From Datura wrightii (taxonomy: Eukaryota > Streptophyta > Magnoliopsida > Solanales > Solanaceae): DNA of 64,000 nt. Below, piece by piece: positions 46,374 through 56,941 of the stretch. The number at the start of each line of letters is the position of its first letter. The first letter of the stretch is position 1. Where the stretch lies: assembly GCA_035772735.1 (NCBI GenBank), contig JASDFA010000010.1, positions 151,592,501-151,656,500 on the forward strand. The letters are read 5' to 3'. Position numbers and translations under genes: made by a program. The notes beneath the pieces were generated by a model that worked only from the letters and a program-made list of their open reading frames with translations, made no database searches and was not told the DNA's origin.

Positions 46374-47215
46374 TGTATATTTTGATGATTGACAAAAACA
46401 TGAAACAAGTTCATGAACCTAGTTGAAAACAAACGATCCAGTATCCAGAGTCCCGGTCGATAAAGAACACTCTAAAATAAAAAAATTATAAGATAAGAAG
46501 ATCAAAAAGTCTAAAGACACAGAGACTCAAGCATCCAAGTCGTAAGGAAGTTCTTGTCGCCTAAGAATTCAAGGTGAACTAGAAAGCACAACATGGGACT
46601 ATAAATACATAAGGACTCCTACAAAAATACTCACGCACTTCTACAGAGAGAAAAGGCAGAAGTGAGACAGGAGATACATTGAGAGAGTTTTGATTTGTTA
46701 TCTAAGTGCAACCTATTACAAAGAACCAAAGTGAAGAACGTGTTTCATATCAATATATTTTACAGTCTTCTATTCTAGTTATTATGTATTGGGAGGTTGA
46801 ATAAGTTGTAATCTATTGCTTTTTTTAGAGGCATGGTTTAGGGTCTAATAGTTTGTTTACTGTGGCTTTAAGTTGAGGATAACTTGAAGGGAGTTCAATT
46901 GTCTATGTAGATTGTTGAACTTAGAGATTAAAATTAATTCCTAAGTTGCACGAACCTATAATATGAATAATTGTTGAGGCTTATTGTGTTAGTGAAATTG
47001 AAAAAAATCCTGCAAAGGTATACGTCGTGATTTTTTCACCTTTATAAGCCGAGTATTTTTTTCATGTAAAAAATTACCGTGTCATTCTTTTTACGATTTA
47101 GTTAAGCTATTACTGTGTAACAAATAGACTAACCTGGTCCGCCACTAGGACAAGGTTTTGACATAGCTAAATTTACTGCCCCATGTGTTATTAATTAGGG
47201 ATGTTTCTTATATCA
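46374..47215 (+). mobile_element. LTR of a copia (SIRE-like) element, plus strand
   Basis: Begins TGTATATTTTGATGATTGAC and ends TTCTTATATCA; immediately followed by TTGGTATTATAGCA, a near match to the initiator-Met primer site. The far (3') LTR is absent. Confidence 0.65.
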
Positions 47216-48632
47216 GTTGGTATTATAGCATGTTATCTTGATAAAAGTGTAACGACTTAAAGGAAAGATTAGATGAATTTTGTACCTCTAATTGAATACA
47301 GCGAGGGACAACACGTCAATAATTCTCCATTATTCAATCGACAGTATTATTCATGGTGAACAGCAAGGATGAAATATTTTCGTAGGCTGAAGACTATGAG
47401 TTATGGAATAGGGTTACCGATGGAATAAAGTATCCAAGAAATAAGGATGCAGACAACAATGACATATTTAAAGAAAAGAATGAGTATAATGAGGTTGACT
47501 TCAAGATGTTTGAAAATAATGTCAAAGCCAAGTGTTATCTTGTTTGTAGACTTAGACCAGAAGAATACAACAGGATCTCTGATTGCACTACTGCAAAATA
47601 AATTTGGGACACACTTGTTAATGCACATGAAGGAATAACTCAGTTAAAATTTTTTTAGAATAATTATGCTCTCTGCTGAATATAAGAGATAATCAAGATA
47701 AAATCTAAAGAACCCCTCCTAGACATGATCACCAGGTTCACAACTCGTGAATGAGCTAGTATCCTTAGGGAAAACACTCTCTACTGAAAAACTAATGGAG
47801 AAAGTTCTCAGAACTCTTTCAGAATAATAAGATGTTAAAGTTAGTGCCATAAGAGAAGCCAAGGATTTGACTATCATGAAATTAGACGAGTTAGTTGGAA
47901 ATATGTAAATATATGAAATGAATATAGAAGGTTTCAAAAAGGAAGCAGGGAGTAAGGATGGGACTTTGGCTCGCAAAGCTACTGAGAGTGAGGGGTCAAA
48001 CCTTGACGAGGAAGAAATGTCCCTAATCACCAGAAACATCAAGAAATTTCTCGAGAAAGAAAAAAATTATGTTGGTAGGATAAGAAACTCAGACAAACTC
48101 TATTCAAGTGGATGTTATAACAGTGAAAAGACTAATCATCATATCAAAGAATATCCCATGTGGGAAATTGAACAGAAAAGGGATAGAGATGAGAAGGAAT
48201 TGGTTCAAGACAAGAGGAAGAAATCCACATTAGAAGCCATGATGACAACTTGGTGATCAAGATTTAATAAGTCTCATAATGAAACTATCGATGAGACTAC
48301 ATTAATGACTTTTGAAGATTCATACTTAGACATTGATGAAGAAAATGAGGTAAATGTTGTTAACATTAAAGTCAAGCTTGATCTTTTTTTCTATGAAAAA
48401 GCTAACTTCCTTGATGATCACATTAATTGATGATTTTCATAACATAATTGAAAAAGAGGATAAATTACTCAGTGTTTTCACTAGTATGAAGTATGAATAC
48501 ATTGACATTGAAAACACTAAAAATAAACTAGAAAGAAAAACCAGTTTCTGAAGAAACGGGTAAAATAACATGATTCATCTCTGCTATCCCTTAGATATGA
48601 AGTTTTGAAATTAACTGTCACTGGGAAGGGTA
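47216..48632 (+). pseudogene. Copia gag (UBN2-type) remnant, truncated
   Basis: Plus frames encode KAKCYLVCRLRPEEYNRISD (gag core), then EEEMSLITRNIKKFLEK and a zinc knuckle around CYNSEKTNHHIKEYPMWEIE in which the first and last Cys are altered. Stops and shifts are present. The element breaks off at 48632, where chromovirus sequence begins. Confidence 0.82.
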
Positions 48633-48675
48633 AGAATGAGAGGCAAGTGATCATCCCAATTGCTTTTGAAATTGA

Positions 48676-49190
48676 TCACATAAGCTCACTCAGCTTGTCC
48701 ATCTGTCTGAGGATGAAAGTTGTGCTGAGCTTGACCTGAGTACCGAGTCCTTTCTGAAATAACTTCCAAAAATGTAAGGTGAACTTGGTACCTCTGTCTG
48801 AAATAATGGACAAGGGAACTTCATGCAGTTTGACTAGCTCCCGGATATATAGCTTAGCATAATCCTCAGCTAAGTCTGTAGTTTTAACTAGGAGAAAATG
48901 TGGTGACTTGGTTATCCGATTCACCCAAATTGAGTCATGCTGCCGGCGAGTACGAGGTAGACCTACAATAAAGTCCATATTCACTTCTTCCAACTTCCAT
49001 ATGGGTGTGCTGATATCCCGAGTCATACCCCCAGGTTTTTGATGTTCCACCTTAACCTGCTGGCAGTTGGGGCACTTAGTCACAAATTCTGCTATGTCTC
49101 TTTTCATGTCGTTCCACCAGTAAATATCTCATAGATCGCGGTACATCATAGTGGCACCTTGGTGGATAGAATATCTTAAACTGTGTGCTT
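48676..49190 (-). pseudogene. Element A integrase remnant
   Basis: Minus frame with CPNCQQVKVEHQKPGG (zinc region), MDFIVGLPRTRRQHDSIWV and SIISDRGTKFTLHFWKLFQK, matching gypsy integrase. The D,D-35-E core is recognisable but incomplete at the end. Confidence 0.88.
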
Positions 49191-49287
49191 TTGCCAGTAT
49201 CTGTTGTCTCAAGTCACCTACATCCGGTACATAGAGTCTACCCTGGTAACGGAGCACACCATCTTCCTCTTTGGAGAAAGCTTCCAC

Positions 49288-49850
49288 TTATTTTCTAAGA
49301 ACTGTTTCTGTTAGCTTAAGTAGTGTGAGATCTTCATCCGAGGAATCTGATCCACTTTGCAATACTACTCTGCCCTCAACTGAATCAACCAACTGCACTT
49401 CCAACTGAGCTAACCTGTGAATATCCTTTACCAGTTCTTTTATGCTCTCTTCAACATGAGCCACACTCCCCATGGACATCCTGGTTAGGGCATCAACCAC
49501 AACATTGGCCTTGCCCGGGTGGTACAACACACTCATATCGTAATTCTTCAATAGCTCCAACCACTTTTTCTAAGGAAGATTCAAGTCTTCCTAACTAAAC
49601 TCATACTGAAGGCTCTTGTGATTGGTGAAAACATCCATGTGAGCCCCGTAAAGGTAGTGCCTTCATATTTTCAACGCAAACACCACTGCTGCCAACTCAA
49701 GGTAATGAGTCAGATAGTTCTTTTCATACACCTTGAGCTATCTGGAGGCGTAAGCTTTCACCTTACCTCACTGTATCAGAACGCAACAAAGTCCAACTCT
49801 GGAAGCGTCACAATATACAAAAAACCCATTTATTTCTTCCGGTAAGGTTA
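49288..49850 (-). pseudogene. Element A RNase H region remnant
   Basis: The open part has LLKNYDMSVLYHPGKANVVV and DALTRMSMGSVAHVEE, the conserved end of gypsy RNase H. The upstream half is frame-broken. Confidence 0.82.
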
Positions 49851-50070
49851 AAACTGGAGCGGTAGTGAGTCGAGCCTTCAACTCCTAGAAAATCTTCTCA
49901 CACACATCTGATCACTGAAACTTCACCTTTTTCTGAGTCAACCTAGTCAAAGGAGATGCAATAGAGGAAAATCCTTCTGCAAAACGTCGGTAATAACCGG
50001 CTAGACCCAAGAAACTTCTTATTTTGGTTGGGGAAGTAGGTCTTGACTAGTCTCTCACAACTGCTATCTT

Positions 50071-50720
50071 TTGAGGATCTACCTGAATACACTCACCCCA
50101 GACCAAGTGACCAAGGAAAGTCACAAACTTCAATCAGAATTCACATCTGGTGAACTTAGGAACAACTGGCGATCTCTGAGCATCTGTAGCACTATCCTCA
50201 AATGGTTAACATGTTCTTCCTCGTTTTTGGAGTATACCACAATGTCATCAATGAATACAATGACGAACGTGTCTAGATATTTCTTGAAAACCCTATTTAT
50301 CAGGTCCATAAAAGTTGCGGAGGAATTAGTTAGTTCGAAGGACATAACCACGAATTCTTAGTAACCAACCGAGTTCTGAAGGTTGTTTTCAATATGTCAC
50401 ATTCTCTGACTCTAAGCTGATGATACCCCGACCTGATATCCACCTTGGAGAAATACTGTCTCCCTGAAGCTGATCGAACAAGTCATCAATCCTGGGTAGG
50501 CGATACTTATTCTTGATTGTTACTTTGTTTAGTTAACGGTAATCGAAACACATCCTGAGAGTACCGTATTTCTTTCCCACAAATAATACTGGAGCACCCC
50601 ATGGAGAGATGCTAGGCTTGATGAAACCTTTAATAATAAGGTCCTTTTGCTGCTCCTTTAATTCTTTAAGCTTAGTTGGAGCCATTCTATAAGGAGGAAT
50701 GGAGATGGGATGAGTGTCTG
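50071..50720 (-). pseudogene. Element A reverse transcriptase remnant
   Basis: Minus frames carry FVIVFIDDIVVYSKNEEEHV (catalytic FIDD intact) and upstream MAPTKLKELKEQ-like sequence (50640-50690). Several stops. Confidence 0.82.
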
Positions 50721-50775
50721 GAAGGAGGTCTATGCTGAAGTCTATTTCCTGCTCGGGAGGGACTCTGGGAAGATC

Positions 50776-51306
50776 TTAAAGAAATATGTCAGGGAACTCA
50801 CCGACAACTGAAACTGACTGAATAGTTGGGGTCTCATAGCTGAAATCTTTAACCCGAACTAGGTGATAAATGCACCCTTTAGTAGTGAACTTCCTTGCCT
50901 TAAAGTAGGAAATAAATCGACCCTTAGGCGCTGAACTACTGCCCATCCACTCTAAAACTGGCTCATTTGGAAAGTAAAATCTGACGACTCTAATTCTACA
51001 GTCGACTGAGGCATAACCAAAGTGTAACCAATCCACGTCAAGAATGAGATCGAAATTGACCATGTCTAACTTTACTAGATCAGCTAGAATGACCTTATTC
51101 AATACTGAGATTGAGCAGTTTCTATACACCCGATTGGCTCTAACTGACTCACCAACTAGTGTAGAGACTGAGAATGGTTCTGAGAGGACTTCTAGACTGA
51201 TTTCAAACTGGACAGCTACACAGCGAGTCACGAACGATAGTGTGGCTCCTAGATCTAGTAGGGCATACACATTTAGATGGAAGAGTCGTAACATACCTTT
51301 GACCAC
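50776..51306 (-). pseudogene. Element A protease region (open 176 codons)
   Basis: Reads VYALLDLGATLSFVT, where the protease DSG/DTG becomes DLG, then LDVDWLHFGYASVDCR and SYETPTIQSVSVVGEFPDIF, the linker to RT. The altered active site suggests loss of activity. Confidence 0.82.
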
Positions 51307-51326
51307 GCCAGGTAAGCTCTCCTGAT

Positions 51327-53111
51327 CCTAAGCTAAATTGAAACTTTACAAACTAGTGAGAGAGTCTATAACCGGTATATAACCATGTGAACTAAACATG
51401 GAGTTTGATGTATACGCTCCACCAATAGGACCCAATATACCTTGCCAAAGTATAGAGGCATGAACTGGGGCCAATAAAATAATCTACGGTGGCAGCGTAG
51501 TTCTGGGAACCCGGGTGCGTTAGAACCGCGATCCGCTCGGCGCTAAGTCCTACTCCCACTGGATAGTCCTAATCTAACTACTAAGCTGATAGCTCGAAAC
51601 TGTGTCCAAGACTAAATCAGGAATAATTATCTGGAAGTACGCTGAGAGTCTTATCGGAACGAATTCTGTAACTGGTGTTCTAAGACTGGTCAGAGCTGCT
51701 TATCTGAAAGTATCATAACCGTCTAAAAAATAAACTGATAACTGATATTTGGGAGGCATTACTGACACCTCAAGAAAAGACGAAACTTATTAGCTAACAT
51801 TTCTGAAAATACTGAAAATGCTAATATTTTGACTGAAACTGGACTAGCATGCAACTGACTGAGATTTCAACTGATATTAATAACATGGGAATTTTAGCAC
51901 TGATAGAATCAAGCAACATGAATAACTAATCAATTGTGCAAGACTCTAATTATTGTATTCAAAAGCTAGGGCTAAAATCCATTTACAGGATGTAGCTATC
52001 AACATGATCTCTAAGTAATGAAAACATAGCAGCTAACTATATGCACAACATTCCACATGAAAGACATTGGAATCTGACTGAAAAATTATTAAATTTTGAA
52101 ATCTCCGGGTTAGGACTGATAAGAAAATTTAAATGGGTTTTAGGGGAACAAGGGAAGGACAATTCCCTTGCTAAATTCTCACATACCTAGGGAAGGATTC
52201 TTGAGGAAATTCTTGAGAAATTCTGAGAAGAAGAAGTCGAAACCCTTGGCCTGCACTTTCTGACTGAATCTTTACATTTCCGACTTTGAGAGAATGCGAG
52301 GAGTGAAGAGGAAACATCGTTCTACCCCTTTAATTCTCTCTAAAACATGCTCAAAATGACAGAGTTTAGAGATAAAAAGCTGGGAAGTTACTAAAATAAC
52401 CCTGAGAGAAAATTTGGAAACTAGGGGACCAACGGGTCACACAACAAGTCGTTGGTTGACACCACGACTCGTTGGGACAAGTTGTTGGTCCTTGTCCTAA
52501 AATTTGGCTCACTAGAAATTGGCAACGAGAGGGGACCACGACTCATTGGATGAACCAATGGGTCATTGGTGCTTTCCGTTGTCACTGGTAGGAAAACCTG
52601 GGAACCCCAACAACGAGCGACACAACAACTCGTTGGTATAACCAACGGGTCGTTATATCGACTCTTCGTCTCCACTGGAAAAATCTAAGGATTTCTAGAC
52701 TTGTTGTCATGGTTGTACATAACGAATCGTTGTGAGATTCAATGGGTCGTTGTTGCATCTCATTTTTACAGGAAGAAGATTTTTGACATCATCAGACACT
52801 CCAACTAACGAGTCCCCCCATGAGTCATTACATCAAACGATGACTCGTCGTTTGACTCATGGGTTCATGGAAAGGGCATAGCTGATCTCTGCAATAGGGA
52901 TACAACGAGTGACAAAACGACTCGTTGCTCGTCACAACGGGTCATTCCATGTTCTGTTGGTTCCCAAAGGGCCATTGGCAGGGCTGACTACGACCCAGAA
53001 ATGGGTTGTTACAGCTGACAATGACTCATTGTCTCGACCATTTTGAGGCAAAATTTTCTAATTTAATCTGCTGAATCTGAGTTTGGTCTAGGAAAATTTT
53101 GTGGTGTTACA
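51327..53111 (-). mobile_element. 3' LTR of chromovirus element B, truncated
   Basis: The right edge ends at the LTR start TGTAACACC next to a purine tract (CAAGGGGGAGATAT on the minus strand). It matches 60975-62678 but lacks the last ~650 bp of the LTR; the break at about 51327 joins element A. It contains short degenerate repeats around ACGACTCGTTGG at 52420-53060. Confidence 0.82.
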
Positions 53112-53349
53112 ATATCTCCCCCTTGGGATCATTCATCCCCAAATGAAGGCTAGAATTGCTAGAAAATTGGGAAAAGAGTTGAAATTCCCAGATTGAGACT
53201 ATGAACTAATTTTTGAAGGAATGAGTGACTCCAAACAGGTTTAACCATGCTAAAAAAGTTGATGCAACTAGGATGCATATTGAAAATCTGAACAGAGCTG
53301 ATGAGTACAAAATAGAACAGAGTATTGAGGAGGAATTTAATACCTGATG

Positions 53350-54082
53350 TTGAAGCTGAACTGGAAGGGAACAAATAAGGATATTTAGCTATCATGTCTT
53401 CTTCTGCCTCCCATGTCGCTCCCTCAACTAGCTAGTTCCTCCATAAGACTTTCATTAAAGCGATTTCCTTGTTCCTCAACTTACGGGCTTGACGATCTAG
53501 GATTTGAACTGGAACCTCTTCGTAAGAGAGACTATCTTTCACTTCCACACTGTCTAATGGCTCAATTGAGCTCGGATCACCTATACACTTCTTCAACAGC
53601 GACACATAGAAGACCGGGTGCATCGATGCTAACTCCGAGGGTAATTCTAACTCATAGGCTACATTGCCAATTCGCCTCAGAATCCTGTAGGGTCCTACAT
53701 ACCTCATACTAAGTTTTCCTTTCTTTCCAAACCTCATCATCCCTTTCATGGGTGGAATTTTCAGGTAAACCCAATCATCTATAGCAAATTCCAACTCTCC
53801 TCTTCTCACATCAACATATGATTGCTGTTGGCTTTGAGCTATTTTCAACCTTTCACTTATGAGTTGCACTTTCTGTATAGCTTCATAAACTGAGTCTGGT
53901 CCTATCAAGGTAGCTTCACCAACTTCAAACCACCCTATCAGAGACCTACACCTCCTTCCATATAATGCTGCAAACGGGGCCATCTGAATACTGGAGTGGT
54001 AGTTGTTGTTGTACGCTAACTCAATGAGAGGTAGGTGATCATTCCAACTGCCCTTGAAGTCGATCACACAAGCTCTCAACAT
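53350..54082 (-). pseudogene. Element B integrase C-terminus and chromodomain
   Basis: An open stretch of 216 codons has LIELAYNNNYHSSIQMAPFA, YGRRCRSLIGWFEVGE, KGKLSMRYVGPYRILRRIGN and LHPVFYVSLL-type sequence, then the chromodomain start VQILDRQARKLRNKEIALMK. A single in-frame TAG at the position normally encoding Gln splits the chromodomain; beyond it ATWEAEEDM continues in frame. Confidence 0.88.
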
Positions 54083-54580
54083 ATCTTATAAGGTCTGAAT
54101 AGTCCACTCATCTTGTCCATCTGTCTGAGGTTGAAAGCTGTGCTGACATTGACCTGGGTACCTAGTCCTTTCTGAAATGACTTCCAGAAATGCGAGGTGA
54201 ACTGGGTACCTCTATCTGAAATGATGGGTAACTCCCGGATATATATCCTAGCATAATCCTCTACTGAGTCCGTAGTTTTAACTAGGAGGAAATGTACTGA
54301 CTTGGTCATCCGATCTACTATCACCCAAATTGAGTCATGTTTGCTAGTGAATACGAGGTAGACCTGTAATAAAGTCCATATTCACTTCTTCCCACTTCCA
54401 TGTGGGTATGCTGATATCTTGAGTCATACCCCCAGGTCTATGATGTCCCACCTTAACTTGCTGGCAGTTCTGGCGCTTAGCCACAAATTATGCAATGTCT
54501 CTTTTCATGCCGTTCCACCAGTAGATATCCCGTATATCACGGTACATCTTAGTTGCACCTAGGTGGATAGAATATCTGGA
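54076..54580 (-). pseudogene. Element B integrase core remnant
   Basis: The minus frame has IVDRMTKSVHFLLVKTTDSV, IISDRGTQFTSHFWKSFQKG and the upstream zinc region in another frame. A short gap after RELP compared with element A removes several residues. Confidence 0.82.
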
Positions 54581-54643
54581 CCTGTGTGCTTCTGTCAGTA
54601 TCTGTTGTCTCAAGGCACCTACATCCGGTACATATAGTCTACC

Positions 54644-55290
54644 CTAGTAACGAAGCACACCATCTCCCCTTTTGGAGAAAGCCTCCACTTCTTTTCTGAG
54701 AACTATTTCTTTTAGCTCAAATAGTATGGGATCTTCATCCTGCCTTGACTTAACTTCGACAACTAACGAGGAATTTGACCCACTCTGCAGTTCTACTCCA
54801 CCCTCAGCTGAATCAGCCAACTGCACTCCCAACCGAGCTGACCTGTGAATATCTTTTGCCAGATCTTTTCTGCCCTCTTCAACATGATCAACGCTCCCCA
54901 TGGACCTCCTACTTAGGGCATCAACCAGTACATTGGCCTTGCCTGGGTGGTATAGCACACTCATATCGTAGTCCTTCAGTAGCTCCAACCACCTTCTCTG
55001 ACGAAGATTCAAGTCCTTCTGAATGAACACGTATTGAAGGCTCTTGTGACAGGTGAAAACATCCACGTGAGCCCCATAAAGATAATTCCTCCATATCTTC
55101 AAAGAGAACACCACTGCTGCCAACTTGAGATCATGAGTTGGATAGTTCCTCTCATGAACCATGAGCTGTCTGGAGGCGTAAGCTATCACTTTATCCTGCT
55201 ACATCAAAATGCAATCGAGTGGAACTCTGAAAGCGTCGCAATATACCACGAACCCATTTGTTCCTTATGGTAAGGTTAAAATTGGAGCGG
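54644..55290 (-). pseudogene. Element B RNase H region (181 open codons)
   Basis: Reads IAYASRQLMVHERNYPTHDL, LAAVVFSLKIWRNYLYG, DMSVLYHPGKANVLVDALSR: gypsy RNase H with conserved blocks. Confidence 0.88.
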
Positions 55291-55559
55291 TAGTGAGTCA
55301 AGTCTTCAACTCCTGGAAACTCTTCTCACACGCATCTGACCACTGAAACTTCACCTTTTTCTGAGTTAACTTAGTTAGAGAAGATACAGTAGAGGAAAAT
55401 CCTTCTATAAAACATCAGTAATAACCACTAGACCCAAGAAACTTCTGATACGGTTGGGGAAGTAGATTTTTGTCAATCTTTCACCGCTGCTATCTTTTAA
55501 AGATCTACCTGAATACCCTAACCCGAGACCACATGACCAAGGAAAGTAACAGACTTCAA

Positions 55560-56215
55560 CCAGAATTCATATTTGCTAAATTTAGAAAATAATTGGCGGT
55601 CTCTGATCTTTCGTAACACTATCCTCGGATGGTTAACATGTTCCTCCTCGTTTCTGGAATATACCAGAATGTCGTCAATGAATACAATGACGAACCTTTC
55701 TAGCTACTGCTTGAAAATCCTGTTCATCAGATCCATGAAAGTTGTGGGGGCATTAGTTAGTCTAAAGGACATAACCACGAATTAATAGTGACCATACTGA
55801 GTTTTGAAGGCTGTTTCGGTATGTCACATTCTCTGACTCTAAGCTGACGATACCCCAAACTAAGATCTACCTTGGAAAAACAACTAGATCCTTGAAGATG
55901 ATCGAACAAGTCATCACTCCTGGGTAGGGGATACCTGTTCTTAATTGTAACTTTGTTCAGTTGATTGTAAATGATACATATTCTGAGAGTACCGTCTTTC
56001 TTTTGCACGAACAACACTGGAGCACCCCATGGAGAGATGCTGGGCCTGATGAAACCCTTATCAAGAAGGTCCTTTAGCTGCTCCTTTAACTCCTTAATCT
56101 TAGCTGGAGCCATTCTATAAGGAGGGATGGAGATGGCCTGAGTGTCTGGAAGAAGGTCTATATCGAAGTCTATTTCCAATTCTGGAGGGAATTCGGGAAG
56201 ATCTTGAGGAAACAC
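55560..56215 (-). pseudogene. Element B reverse transcriptase remnant
   Basis: An open N-terminal part (55757-56215) has ISIPPYRMAPAKIKELKEQL, FIRPSISPWGAPVLFVQKKD and SCFSKVDLSLGYRQLRV. After a shift, FIDDILVY (catalytic box intact) lies near 55660-55690. Confidence 0.88.
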
Positions 56216-56720
56216 GTCGGAGAATTCGCTGACAATTGGAACTGACTGGATATAGGGGTCTCAGAGCTGGAATATTTGACTCGAACTAGGTGATAAATGC
56301 ACCCTTTATAAATGATCTTCCTTGCCTTAAGGTAGAAAATAAATCGACCCTTAGGCACGGAACTACTACCCTTCCACTCTAGAACTGGCTCATTTGGTAA
56401 CTGAAATCTGACGACTCTAGTTCTGCAGTCGATTGAGGCATAATGAGAGTATAGCCAATTCACGCCAAGAATGAGATTGAAATAGACTATGTCTAACTCT
56501 ACTAAATCAACTAGAATGACTTTACTCAATACTGAGACTGGGCAATTTCTATACGCCCGGTTGGATCTAACTGACTCACCAACTGGGATAGAGACTTAGA
56601 ATGATTCTGAGAGGACTTTTGGACTAATTTAAAACTAAACAGCTACATAGAGAGTCACGAATGATAGTGTGGCTCCTGGATCTAGTAGGGCATACACATC
56701 TAGATGGAAGAGACACAACA
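56170..56720 (-). pseudogene. Element B protease region remnant
   Basis: Frames include YALLDPGATLSF-type sequence (protease site eroded, ~56650-56690), LIDYNLILGVNWLYSHYAS-like sequence and LEWKGSSSVPKGRFIFYLK. Broken by stops near 56590-56650. Confidence 0.75.
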
Positions 56721-56859
56721 TACCCATGACTACTCAGGGGAGATTTCCTGATCCTGTCGAGAGGACAAAGCATAAAAGCAATTTTGGTGCTGACCGCCAT
56801 CCATACCTGAAGTGTTGGCCTATTGAGTTGGTCGGCCTGCTGGAGCTATCGAAGTAGTA

Positions 56860-56941
56860 GACTGTGATCTCCCCCATCTTGCTGACAGACATTCCCTGAG
56901 CCGGTGACCTAGCTGTCCACACCCAAAGCAAGCCTCTTTTC
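56860..56941 (-). pseudogene. Element B gag zinc knuckle, downstream half
   Basis: CFGCGQLGHRLREC, a CX2CX4HX4C knuckle, encoded directly left of the solo LTR. Confidence 0.85.

Larger units (their letters stand above)
48633..51326 (-). mobile_element. Tekay-like chromovirus fragment A, truncated at both ends
   Basis: Internal pol piece of a Ty3/gypsy element running minus strand: protease region 50776-51306, RT ~50070-50700, RNase H ~49288-49850, integrase 48676-49190. It lacks gag, chromodomain and both own LTRs. Its left edge abuts the copia gag fragment and its right edge the truncated LTR of element B. Confidence 0.88.
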
